From contig JAITYX010000058.1 in the NCBI GenBank assembly GCA_021018815.1, positions 2,187,001-2,251,000 on the forward strand: a DNA stretch of 64,000 nt, read 5' to 3'. Below are positions 22,801-33,849 of the stretch, one piece after another. Origin of the DNA: Talinum fruticosum. Taxonomy: Eukaryota; Streptophyta; Magnoliopsida; Caryophyllales; Talinaceae. The notes under the pieces were generated by a model that saw nothing but the letters and a program-made list of their open reading frames with translations, was not told where the DNA came from and ran no database searches. The position numbers were made by a program, and so were the translations under genes. The first letter of the stretch is position 1. Every line of letters begins with the position of its first letter.

Positions 22801-24914
22801 CATTCAAAGATGATTTTAAACATGATAAGTTTTGGACTAGAATCTAAGAGTGGAATGGTATAGGTGTTACATGACCTCGGACCTGAGAGCTTTATTTCTT
22901 TGGTGACTATATTAGAAATGAAGCAGTTGGTCCGAGTGAATCTTACCTCTTGACCTTTGTCACATAAATGAGAGACGCTCAAAAGGATGTATTTGAGCCC
23001 TTTGACAAGGTAGACTGGATCGACCGAGTTATCTCCTTGACCAATCTTGCCAATCACAACTATCTTGCATTTGCTATTGTCTCCAAATGTGAATTTTTCT
23101 CCTCTCACATCTTCTAGCTCACGTAAGAGTCTTGAGTGTCTAGACATATGGTGTGAACATCCATTGTCTTAAGTATCAATGACCCTTTCGTTTATGAGGT
23201 ACCTACAACACGTAAATAAACTAACCCTTCTCACATCCTCTTACAAACCTAGTAACAGTCTTTATTGTGGCTCTTTTATGAGGAAGAGCACTTTTGGGAA
23301 CCTATATTTGAATAATTTTGGGCTTGGTCCGATTTTGAGTCTTCCTTCTAGAAAATTGAGTATGTGTCTCTTTTCTTTGAAAACCTTTTCTTTTGTAAAC
23401 AGGTTGAGAAGGTTTTTTCATGAAAACTGGTCTAGGGTTAGTCCCTTTTCTCTGTGAATGAATGGGACCATGCTTAGCCTTCCTGAACTTAACAATTCTA
23501 GAATCAGTTTTGAAAAGATTTGAACAAGAATTAGATTCCTTTTCAGCAAGTATAACTATGACCTTCTTTTGGAAATGAGACACACCGAGTGCTATGTAAA
23601 AGATAATGGTTTTTCTAACCTTGAGTGAGTTTTAAAACCAGCTCTTGAGACTCATTGAGCTTCTGTTTCAGCTTGCTCATTCTTTATTTTGAGGCACACG
23701 GACTCGGCCTCATTGTCTTAAGCATTGGTGTCAAGTACTTTCAGATTTTGTCTCAAGTTTTCTAACTCCTTTTTCAAAGTGATACTCTTATTAGTAAGAG
23801 ACTCTAAGTAAAAGATCAAGGTTTTTCTAACCTTGAGTGAGTTTTAAAACCAGCTCTTGAGACTCATTGAGCTTCGTTTCAGCTTGCTTATTCTCTGTTT
23901 TGAGGCACACGGACTCGGCCTCATTGTCTTAAGCATTGGTGTCAATTTCAGATTTTGTCTTAAGTTTTCTAACTCTTTTTCAAAGTGATACTCTCATTAG
24001 TAATAGACTCTAATTGTTCTTTGAAACCGTAAGAGTCGAATTGGACTTTTCTTCCAAAGTAAAGATATATCTAGCAAGATCAAGTTTGGAAAACTTGAGG
24101 AAATAGTTAATTACCTCCCGAGGATTTCGTTGTCAACATCTCGAATCATCACTAGCCGATTCTCGATCCAACTTCGTATCTGTCAATGCCATTAGACACT
24201 TTGAGTCATCGGAATCATCTTTTGAGGAGTCGTCATCGCTCCAGGTAGTCACCATAGCCTTTTTCTTCTTTGTGTCTTTCTTTCTCTTTAGATAGACCTT
24301 GACTATGTGCTTCTTGCTGCCACACTCAAAATAGCTAGAGTTCTTAGTTAAAGACAAATTAGAAGAGGATGAGTACTTATCTTTCTTGTCTTTCTTGTAG
24401 AACTCCTGTTTTTACCTTTTTGCCACTTTTTGTATTTCATCATCTTCTTCAAACCTCGGGTAATGAATGCCAATGGGATCCTCTTCGGAATCCGAGGAGC
24501 TCGGACTTTATCGTCTGCCTTTTGGGGGCCATAAGTGCAATGTTCTACTTCCTCTTCTTCTAGGTGCAGCTCATGAGTGAGTACCTTCCCAATAAGCTCA
24601 TCCGGCTTCGGTTTGGAAAGATCTTGAGCTTCTTCGATTGCTTTCACCTTAGGACCCTATCTTCTCTTTGGTAGACTTCTCATAATTTTTCTAACAACTT
24701 CTTCGTGAGAGATCTTTCTACCTAAAGATTTAAGATTGTCGACAATCTTAGTGAATCGAATGTACATTTGAGTGATATTCTCCTTAGGCTCCATTTTGAA
24801 CAGTCTCACACTTGTGAAGAAACCGACTCACTTTTGCTTGGTTCTCATGGCTAGTTCCTTCATAGGTATTGACCAATGTATCTCATACTCCTTTGGTCGT
24901 GTCACATGCTAACA
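22801..24914 (-). pseudogene. C1 gag and protease, broken, 5' end deleted
   Basis: Protease region: F-T-F-G-D-N-S and V-Y-L-V-K-G-L-K-Y (23147-22930), with its active-site region disrupted by a stop. Gag: a basic segment at 23583-23302, a duplicated coiled-coil segment (23609-24012), an acidic S-D-D-D-S-S stretch, and a zinc knuckle at about 24300 in which the first and last Cys are replaced by Tyr. Further 5' come A-I-E-E-A-Q-D-L and L-T-H-E-L-H-L-E-E. The start of gag and the primer-binding site are gone; sequence homologous to the D-T-A-K-x-V-W-D-T-L gag segment joins the LTR at 24914. Confidence 0.82.
23609..24012 (-). repeat. 212-bp tandem duplication within C1 gag
   Basis: Sequence from GGTTTTTCTAACCTTGAGTG at 23609 recurs at 23821 with near-identity for about 190-210 bases. 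The unit covers the Leu/Glu-rich coiled-coil part of gag. The second unit has small deletions. C2, C3 and C4 have this segment once. Confidence 0.92.
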
Positions 24915-25784
24915 CTATTTATACACAATATGGCAGATTAGCCGTTGAGACTTGTTCCGGATCGGTGAGCTTCAATAGCCATTATAACGGCTAGTTTGAG
25001 TCACTAAGAAAAGGATCCGTTGTAATATAAACGTTGTGTGGTGGTCCTTGGCTCGAAAAGTGGTCCTTCCTCTCGGCTGTGACTAAATTCCGGGGTGGAA
25101 ACAATCGTTCGATTCAAAGTTGAAGTTTATCGGATTTAGAAACAAACAACCCCGACACGGTGTCCGAGCCATGTCTAGAAATGGTTGATTTTTGTCTCGC
25201 TGGTGTTTAACGGCTAAAAACCGGTTGCTTTTGCTTTTCAAAAATCGACTAAACTATTTTAATCATCCTATAAAAGCAAATCAAAGTGGTACTCAAAGTA
25301 TAAAAATACTTTGGTCCAAAATTAGGCAAAGATAATAATTAATTCAAAGTAATTAAGCACTTAATTTTCTTCAACTTAAAAGAATGAAATTTTCGAGTCT
25401 AATATTCATTAGGTGCAAATTCGATCTTGAGTCAATCCTTTAAATGATCAAGTTAATAAGAATAAAAATCAGAAGGCATAAACTTAATCAAGTAAATAAT
25501 TTCATTAAATATGCTGAATTAGAAAGTGAAATTAACGTAGTAATTCATTTTCACATAGAATAGTAAGTTAATGCTCAGGATAAAAGTGTTTGTGAAATTA
25601 TTTACTCATGCCATTGTTTTGAGTTATTTCGAGTGAGTTAGAAACCCGGTTAAGAGTGATATGCTTGAAAGATGGTTTCCGAGCGGGTCGAAAATAATGA
25701 AAAACTTAGATATGAGTTTCTTAAAAGCTTAGAATTACTTGGAATAAAACTATAGAGAGATAGAGAGTGATACCCGAGTCTTCG
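24915..25784 (-). repeat. C1 5' LTR fragment, U3 only
   Basis: The sequence matches the U3 of the C2 3' LTR (58666-59185) in reverse complement, from the LTR start down to the TATA element TATAAATAG at 24923-24915. The homology ends exactly after that motif. R, U5 and the primer-binding site are missing. Confidence 0.85.
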
Positions 25785-25992
25785 AGATAGGACTTAGTGC
25801 TTGGATTAGCACTATTGGTGGTTTTCTACCCCATGTAACTTCTATGTTTTATCTATTTTTGAGTTCAATCTAGACTCGTAATTATTTTATAAGTCTTTGC
25901 AGAGCGGAATACTTTATTAATTCATAAAAATCTTCCATCACCCTATTCACTCCCCTCTAGGGTGACTTAGCCTCTCCAAGATCTAACCTTCA
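25785..25992 (+). repeat. C2 5' LTR fragment (right end only)
   Basis: Matches the last ~210 bases of the other copia LTRs (GGACTTAGTGCTTGGATTAG through CACCCTATTCAC and CTCCAAGATCTAACCTTCA). The first >1 kb of the LTR is absent. It begins where C1's LTR ends. Confidence 0.87.
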
Positions 25993-25994
25993 AT

Positions 25995-26005
25995 TGGTAT
26001 CGAGC
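25995..26005 (+). other. C2 primer-binding site (initiator tRNA-Met type)
   Basis: TGGTATCGAGC, two bases after the LTR end, is TGGTATCAGAGC (complement of plant initiator tRNA-Met 3' end) with one base missing. Confidence 0.75.
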
Positions 26006-26050
26006 CTAGCCTTCTCAAAGGATCTAACAAATCCAAGGTCTAAAGATGAT

Positions 26051-27480
26051 ATGGCTCGTAACAATTGAGAGTTCGATGAAGGAAGATCGTTCGCCAAACC
26101 ACCCAAGTTTAAGGGTCCAAACTTCACACACTAGAAGAAGATGATGGAGTGCTTCATCAAGGATTGTGATGAAGATGTCTAGAACATTATCCAAAATAGG
26201 AACTAGACTCCTACAAAGATGGAAGGAACAACACCAGTACCCAAGGTGAAGTTTGAGTTCACCATCGAAGAAAATGAGAAGTACAAGAAGAACTTTAAGG
26301 CCATGAACACTCGATGTGTGTAATCAACTCAAAAGAATACCATAGAGTGTCCGCCTGTGACATAGCCAAAGAAGTATGGGATACACTAGTTAACACTTAT
26401 GAAGGGACCTGCCAAGTGAAGTAAGCAAATATAAGTCGGTTCCTCCACAAGTACGAGATGTTCAAAATGGAGCCCGATGAGAACATCACTCGGATGTACA
26501 TTCGCTTCATTGAGATTTTCAACTATCTCAAATCCCTTGGAAGGAAGATTTCACACGAAGAAGTTGTCGGAAAGATTCTGTGAAGTCTACTAAAGAGAAG
26601 ATAGGGTCCCAAGATGACAACGATCGAGGAGGCTCAAGATCTATCTAAGTTAAAGCCGGATGAGCTCATTGGAAAGCTACTCACTCATGAGCTGCACCTA
26701 GAAGAAGAGAAAGTTGAGGTCGGGACCAAAATGAACATTGCACTTAAGGCCTCGGAAGAAAGACGACAAAGTCTAAGTTCCTTAGATTCGAAGAAGATCC
26801 TATGAGACTTATAGCCTGAGGTTTTAAGAAGATGATGAAATGAAAAAAGTGGTAAAAGAGGCCAAAGCAGGAGTTCTACAAAAAGACAAGAAAGGTAAAT
26901 ACTTATCCTCTCCCAATTTGTCTTTAACTAAGAACTTTGGTTGTTTTGAGTGTGGCATCAAGGAGCACATAGTCAAGGACTATCCAAAGAGAAAGAAGGA
27001 TAGAAAGAGGAAAAAGGCTATGGCGGCTACCTAGAGTGATGATGATTTAGAAAAAGATGATGATTCTGATGATTCAAACTGTCTAATGGCACTAACGGAC
27101 TCGAAGCTGGATCCGAGTCGAGACAGTGATGAATCGGATACCGAGGAGACAGATGCTATCATGAGGTAATTAACTATTTCCTCAAGTTTTTCAAACTTGA
27201 TCTTGCTAAATATATTTTTACTTTGGAAGAAAAGTCCAATTATGATTCTTTTGAATGAAAAGAGAATTGAAAAAGGAGTTAGAAAACATGAGATAAAATC
27301 TGAAAGTGCTTGAGACCAGTACTCAAGATATTGAGACCGAGTCCGAGTGCCTCAGAAAAAGAATGAGCAGACTAAAACAAAAGCTCATTCAGTCTCAAGA
27401 GTTGGTTTTAAAACTCACTCAAGGTTAGAAAAACCTTGATTTATTACTTGGCTCTCAGTGTGTCTCATTTAGGAAAGAAG
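26051..27480 (+). pseudogene. C2 gag, broken
   Basis: The ATG at 26051 opens with M-A-R-N-N then a TGA stop. Later blocks include K-F-K-G-P-N-F, M-F-K-M-E-P-D-E-N-I-T-R-M and L-L-T-H-E-L-H-L-E-E (26614-26805). The zinc knuckle follows as C-F-E-C-G-I-K-E-H-I-V-K-D with its last Cys changed to Tyr (about 26940). An acidic stretch and a degenerate coiled coil come after it. Retrotransposon capsid/nucleocapsid protein; stops are frequent. Confidence 0.83.
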
Positions 27481-27539
27481 TTCTTGGATACAATGTCTGA
27501 AGAGAAAGATAATTCTCATAACAATCTTTTCAAAAATGA

Positions 27540-28920
27540 TTCCGTAACTCGTTAAGTTTAGGAAGGCTGAGCATGGTCCCATTCATTCATAGAGAAAAGA
27601 GAATGAGCACATACCATTTTTTATGAAAAAGCATTCTGAACATGTTAACAAAAAAGAGGTTTTCAATGAAAAGAGACATAGACTTAGTTCTCTAGAAAGA
27701 AAACTTAGAATCGGACCAAACCAAAAATGATTCAAATCTAGGTTCCCAAAAGTGCTATTCCTCGAAAATGACCATAGTAAAATAAAGTCACCGGGTTTGT
27801 GAGAGGAAGTGAGAAAGGTTAGTTTGTTTCTATTTTGTGGGTCCCTCGAAACGAAAGGGTCATTCGTACTTAGATAATGGATGTTCACGTCACATGTCCG
27901 GGGACTCAAGACTCTTCTCGAATTGAAAGAAATGAAAGGAGGAAAAGTCACATTTGGAGACAATAGCAAAAACAAGATAGTTAAAATTAGAAGAATTGGT
28001 TAAGGAGATAATTCAACCAGACCTAATTTACCTTAGTTATGTGACAGAGGTGAAGAGGTAAGATTAACTCGGACCAACTGCTTCATTTCGATGCAGATCA
28101 CCAATGAGAGAAAGCTATCAGTGTCCGAGGTTAGGTAACACTTACACTAGTCCTCTTTTAGATTCTAGTCAAGATTTATCATACTTCAAAACATCTTTAA
28201 ATGATGATTCATGGACGTGGCATCGTAGACTCGGCTATATGAGCATGCATACCATTAAGAAGCTTGCATTTCATGGATTAGTTAGAGGTTTACCTTATTG
28301 TGCATTTAAGAAAGATAAAATATGTGAAGCATGTACAAAACGAAAGCAAGTCGGATCATCTTTTAAGCCACTCGAAGACAAGTATCCACATCCAAAGTGC
28401 TTGAATTAATTCATATGGATTTGTGTAGTGAAGTTCCTATTAAAAGCTTAGGAGGTAAATCATATGTGCTAGTTATTGTTGATGATTACTCACGATTTTT
28501 ACCTAGATGTGTTTTATGAAGAACAAAAATGAAGCATGCAAAGAGTTCACTAAAATCCGTAGGAAAATTCAAATGGAGTCTAAGATTCGGAGCAGGAGAA
28601 TTCGAACCGACCATGGAAGAGAGTTCAATTACTTAGAATTTGCAGACTTCGTAATAAGAATGACATCTCCCACAACATCTTAGAACCAAAGACTCCTTAA
28701 TAGAATATAGTAGTAGAGAGAAAGAACAGAACACTTGAAGAAATAGGAAGGACGATGATAATTGAAAATGATTTACCTTACTATTTCCAGTGCGAGGCAG
28801 TCAACACAAAGAAATTACACACTCGAATAGATGCCTCATTACACCCATTCTAAAGAAGACACACTATGAGCTGTACAAGGGAAAGAAGCCTAACATTTCT
28901 TACTTTAAGCCATTCGGATG
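27540..28920 (+). pseudogene. C2 protease and first part of integrase, broken
   Basis: The protease remnant has D-N-G-C-S-R-H-M-S-G near 27880, where a family D-S-G would be expected. The GAG-pre-integrase block at 28104-28409 contains T-W-H-R-R-L-G, M-H-T-I-K-K-L-A and I-C-E-A-C-T-K, giving the HHCC-like pattern. V-D-D-Y-S-R-F follows at about 28480. The reading stops at 28920 in K-P-F-G-C, where C3 inserted, and resumes at 39558. Confidence 0.83.
28916..28920 (+). repeat. Target-site duplication GGATG, left of C3
   Basis: GGATG precedes the C3 LTR. The identical GGATG follows it at 39558-39562. Confidence 0.95.
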
Positions 28921-30400
28921 TGAAGACTCGGACTTTGAATCTAAATCATTCTAAGTACTACATAAAGACTTAGGTACAAACCTCATCCCTCCTAAGTTTT
29001 GAATACAAGTCATTTTGAGTGTTATAGAAACTCCTGTATAAGTTTTCTTTGTTTCTAACCGACTTAGAAAACATATTCTTGTTTATCTTCTAACATTGAT
29101 GTTTCGACTCACTCGGACATCACTCGGATCTATCGCATGTTCAAATAATCTCTCTAACACTTGTTATCCGAGTTCTGATCGCATATTTTAAAGCAAAGTG
29201 AATTACAATGTTAATTCATCTTTATAAGTCAGATGTGTATGTTTGAGAATTATTTGTCCGGATCAAGTCCTTAGACTATGATATTTTTACTCTTATAACT
29301 TGATTTCTCTTAGGATCGACTCGATGGAATTTGAGTATAATGAATATTAGACTCGGAAAATTCCACTCTTCTAGGACTAAGATAATTATGCACTTGATTA
29401 TCATAATTAAATTATTGTTTGTGCATAATCTTGGACCAGAGTATTTTATACTTTGAGAAAGTGGTTTACTTTTATAAGTTATCCAAATGAGGCTATCTCA
29501 TTTTTGAATTACAAAAGTAACCTGGCTTCAAGTTGTCAATCACCAGTAGACAAGGCTTATCTACTTCGAATAAGGCTCGGATATCGTGTCGTGGTTGTCT
29601 GCTTCTAAAACTAGAAAACTTCAACGCTAAGCTCAATGGTGGTTTCCACCTTGCTTTTCAGACATCATCGGTTGATTGGAGCACCTTTAGGAGCCAAGAG
29701 ACATTGCACAACGGTCACATCTCAATGGATCTTTTCCGAACGACTTAGAAGAGCCGTTATAACGGCTAGAAAAGACTTCAGTCTAGAACGAAGACACAAC
29801 GGCTAATCCGCTTGGTCATCTATAAATATAAGCCACTTCACAAGACTTGAAGATTGCTGAAACTATTGTTGAAATACATTACTTAAGCAAAAGTCATTGT
29901 TTTCATATTCAATCTTTTATTTACAACTCATAGCTTGTAATTCATACTTTCCGAGTTGTGAAGTTTTGTAATGAGTTACATACTCTTCTTACTTTTTGAG
30001 TAAAGTCCCTTGACTAAGCTGTAGGGGTTAACTCAGCTCGGTTGTCCCTAGCTGTAAAGGTTACCTAAATTAGGAAGTACTAGATCGGATAAGGGAACTT
30101 CTAAGTCTAGGAAAACTCTATAAGGAATTGTCTAAGGGAGAAATTCTGGTTGAGTCATTCCGTCGTATTTTGAGGATTCAAAATAGTGGATTTGACTTAG
30201 TACTTGGATTAACACTGCCCGTGGTTTCCTGTCCCAGGAGGCTTTCCACGTATTTTTGAGTTTACACTTTCCGAGTCCAATCTATACTCGATTATCTTGT
30301 TCATTTTTTCAAGCTTAAACTTTCTAAGTTTGTTAAAATTCCTTCATCACCCTATTCACCCCCTCTAGGGTGACTAAGACTCTCCAAGAGCAAACCTTCA
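28921..30400 (+). repeat. C3 5' LTR
   Basis: Begins TGAAGACTCGGACTTTGAAT and ends CAAGAGCAAACCTTCA; 1480 bases. A TATA motif (TATAAATATAAG) lies at 29821, followed by the R and U5 parts. The end sequence CACCCTATTCACCCCCTCTA is shared by all copia LTRs here. Confidence 0.95.
29821..29829 (+). promoter_or_regulatory. C3 5' LTR TATA box
   Basis: TATAAATAT in the conserved context CATCTATAAATA(G/T)AAGCC, found at the same place in every LTR of the family (38974, 48632, 57996, 59177; reverse strand 24923-24915). Confidence 0.75.
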
Positions 30401-30402
30401 AT

Positions 30403-30415
30403 TGGTATAAGAGCC
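30403..30415 (+). other. C3 primer-binding site (initiator tRNA-Met type)
   Basis: TGGTATAAGAGCC, two bases after the LTR end; one mismatch to TGGTATCAGAGC. Confidence 0.8.
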
Positions 30416-30460
30416 TAGCCTTTTAAAAAGGATCTAACAATCCAAAGGTCCGAAGATCGG

Positions 30461-31919
30461 ATGGCTTAGAACATCGGAGAGTTCAATGAAGGAAGATCTT
30501 CCACCGCACCACCAAAGTTCAAAGGATTAAACTTCGTGCACTCGGAAGAAGCTAATGGAATTCTTTCTGCTGGACAATGATGAAGATGTTTGGAACATCA
30601 TCCAAGAAGGCAATTACATTCCAATGAAGATAGAAGGTACAAGATCTCGTGCCTAAAGAGAAGTTCGAGTACACCAATAAGGAGTCGAAAAGTTTAGAAA
30701 GAACTTCAAAGCCATGAACATTCCGATGTGTGCTATCAACTCGGAAGAGCACAACAGAGTGTCAGCCGTGACACGCCTAAAGATGTATGGGACATACTTG
30801 TCAACACATTTGAAGGAACAAGCCAAGTGAAGTAGGCAAAGATAAGTCAATATCTTCACAAATATAAGCTGTTCAAGATGGAGCTAGAAGAAAACATCAC
30901 TCGGATGTTTATACGCTTCACCGAAATTACAAACAATCTCAAATCTCTAGGTAGAAAGATTTCTCATGAAGAAATGTGCAGAAAAATTCTATGAAATCTA
31001 CCAAAGAGAAGATCGGGTCCTAATGTGACAAACATCGAGGAAGCTCGGAACATCTGTCAACTAAAGCCGGACGAACCGATTGGGAAGCTACTTACCCATG
31101 AAATTCACCTGGAAGAAGAGGTTACCGAGGTCAGCACCAAAAAGAACATTGCTCCGAAAGCCTCGAAAGCGAGTAGAAAGTCCGAGTTCCTCGGACTCGG
31201 AAGAAGATCCTATGGCACTCATTACCGAGGCTTCAAAGAATGATGAAGCACAAGAAATGGGAGAAGAGGCCAAAGGAAGAGTTCTACAAGAAAGATAAGA
31301 AGGATAGAAAAGGTAAATACTCCTCACCTTCAAAGTTATCTTTAACTAAGAACTCTGGTTGCTTTGAATGTGGCAGCAAAGATCACATAATCAAAGATTG
31401 TCCAAGGAGAAAGAGGGACAAAAAGAAGAAGAAGGCTATGATGGCCACATGGAGTGATGAAGACTCATCTGAAGAAGATGAAGACTCATTTGAAGATGAT
31501 GAACATTCTGATGACTCAAAGTGTCCGATGGCACTAACGGACTCAAAAGTCGAAACTAAGTCAGATTTTGACAACTCGGACACTAAGGAGACAAGTCCTC
31601 GGGAGGTAATTGAATTCTTTTTCAAGTTCTCCAAAGTTGATTTAGCTAAATATATTTATACTTTGGAAGAAAAGTCCAATTCCGATTCTTCTCAATTCAA
31701 AGAACAACTTGAGTCTCTCACTTCGAGACCAATGATTTGAAAAATGAATTGGAAAAACTAAGACTAACTTCGAAAAACTCAAGACTCGGTACTCAAGCTA
31801 ATGAGACTGAGTCCGATTCACTTAGAAGACAAAATGAGCATCTGAAAAGAAAGCTCAATAAGTCTCAAGGGCTTGTTTTGAAATTCACTCAAGGTCGAAA
31901 AATCTTGATATGCTTTTAG
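30461..31919 (+). pseudogene. C3 gag, broken
   Basis: The ATG at 30461 is followed at the third codon by TAG. The best-kept part is 31240-31740: basic N-terminal stretch, a perfect zinc knuckle C-F-E-C-G-S-K-D-H-I-I-K-D-C (CX2CX4HX4C), a Lys run, then an acidic Asp/Glu/Ser stretch. A Leu/Glu-rich coiled-coil segment follows in another frame (31737-31919). Structural protein binding the element RNA; frame changes at about 31240 and 31737. Confidence 0.88.
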
Positions 31920-32016
31920 GCTCTCAATGTGTCCGCTTCAGGAAAGAAGGACTTGGTTTTAACGAAGAGGAGGAATCTAATTCCTACTTAAATCTTTTCA
32001 AAAGGGATTCCGAACT

Positions 32017-33600
32017 GTGAAGTTCAGGAAGGCTGGGCATGGTCCTATTCATAAAAATGAAAGGAGGACCGAGCCTGGATCGGTTTACAGGAGGAAACCT
32101 TATCCACCCGTTTATAAAAGAAAAGATCTTCAAAAGAAAGAGAAACAGACTCGCTTTCTAAAAGAAAGACTCGGAATCGGACCAAACCCACAATCATACA
32201 AATCTGGGCTCCCAAGAGTCTTCTTCCTCGAAAAGGACCATAGTAAAGGGAGTTACTGGGTTCGTTAGAGGAAGTGAGAAGGGTTAGTGTGTTTTTGACT
32301 TGCAGGTAACTCGAAAAAGACAAAAGGTCATTGGTACTTAGACGGTGGATGCTCACGCCACATGTTAGGAGATTCAAGACTCTTTTCCGAGTTGGAAGAT
32401 TACAAAGGAGGCAAAGTCACTTTGGAGATGACAAGTAAGGGCAAGATAGTTGGAATATGCCAGATTGAGAAAGGAGATAACCCGGTCAGCCAAGTCTATC
32501 TTGTCAAGGGATTAAAGTACAATCTACTCAAAGATCTCTCAATTGTGTGAAAAGCGTCAAGAGGTAAGGTTCACTCGGACCAATTGCTATATTTCTGATT
32601 GAACCACCAAAGAGACTAAGCTCTCGAGTAAAAGATCGGGTAATACCTACACTATTCCTCTTTCCGATCTAAGTTAGAATTTATCTTGTTTAAAAGCATC
32701 ATTGCATGATGATTCTTGGACATAGCATCGTAGACTAGGTCATGTTAGCATGCATAGTATCAAAAAGCTTGCATCTCATGGTTTAGTTAGGAGTTTGCCT
32801 AACTCGTGCATTTAAAAAGATAAAATCTGTGAAGCATGCACAAAAGGGAAACAGTCGGATCATCCTTCAAACCTCTTAAAACTGCTTTCTACATCTAGAG
32901 TGCCTGGAAATGTTGCATATGGATTTATGTGGTGAAATCTCTGTAAAGAGTCTCGGAGGTAAATCGTGTGTGCTTTTGATTGTTGATGACTACTCACGAT
33001 TTACCTAGGTTTGTTTTCTTAAGAACAAAAATGAAGCTTTCAAAGAGTTCAGCACGCTGTGTAGGAAAATTCAAGTAGAGTTTTTGACTTAGATCGAAGA
33101 TTTCGAACCGACCATGAAAGGGAGTTCGATTATGCGGAACTTGCGAGTTCTGCGATAAGAATGGTGATGATGATTGAACACGATCTACCTTACTATTTCC
33201 GGGCTGAGGCAGTGAACACAGACAAACTACACACCGAACAGATGCCTCATCGGACCCATCTTGAAGAAAACACCATATGAGCTCTACAAGGGAAAGAAAC
33301 CCAATATCTCATACTTCAAGCCCTCCGGATGTAAGTGTTTTGTTCACTATAATGGTAAGGATCACTTGACCAAGTTTGATGCTCGGTCGGATGAAGGTAT
33401 CTTTCCGGGTTATTCATCTCATAGTAAAGCATATCGTGTTTTCAATAAAAGAACTAACAAAGTGGAAGAACGCATCCACGTTGTTTTTTATGAGATTGAT
33501 AAGGGAAAACCAAGTGAGTCAACCTTCTCGGATTTGAAACTAAGTCGAGATGAAGATGATCTTGCTAAAGCTGAGCTCAAACATAGTCAAAAGAAAACAA
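32017..33600 (+). pseudogene. C3 protease and integrase, broken
   Basis: The protease block is at about 32330-32550: H-W-Y-L-D-G-G-C-S-R-H-M (D-G-G where D-S-G is usual) and V-Y-L-V-K-G-L-K-Y-N-L-L. GAG-pre-integrase follows at about 32715-32870 (R-R-L-G-H, M-H-S-I-K-K-L-A-S-H-G, C-E-A-C-T-K). Integrase blocks then run to 33600 (T-P-Y-E-L-Y-K-G-K-K-P, G-C-K-C-F-V, G-Y-S-S-H-S-K-A-Y-R). A large part of the catalytic core has been lost around 33110-33170 compared with C4. Confidence 0.85.
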
Positions 33601-33849
33601 CTTAGAATGAGGCAGACTTAGAACGTCATGACTCGGACTCAACCAGCTTAGGAGCCAGCTCGAATGCGGAAGGTCAAGCGGATGAGCAAAATTAGTCGGA
33701 TCGGATCGGTTAGTACAACTAACAAATCTGGTGAACTAGAGAACAAGTAGAGCATTCAAATATGTTTCGAGCCACCCACTCGAGAACATTTTATCTCGAC
33801 ATCAACAGTGGGGTAAGAACTCGCTCTTCGTTGCAAAATCTATGTGCAT

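Larger units (their letters stand above)
17081..25784 (-). mobile_element. Ty1/copia (Sirevirus-like) element C1, truncated at both ends
   Basis: Minus-strand order from 25784 down: LTR U3 fragment, gag, protease, integrase, reverse transcriptase, RNase H, ORF2, polypurine tract, 3' LTR fragment. The copia order (integrase before reverse transcriptase), a long ORF2 after pol, and LTRs of well over 1 kb in its relatives fit the Sirevirus/Maximus group. The 3' LTR is cut at about 17081. The 5' LTR keeps only U3. Gag is fused straight to the LTR TATA region at 24914/24915. All frames are broken. At 25784 it abuts C2 head-to-head. Confidence 0.88.
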
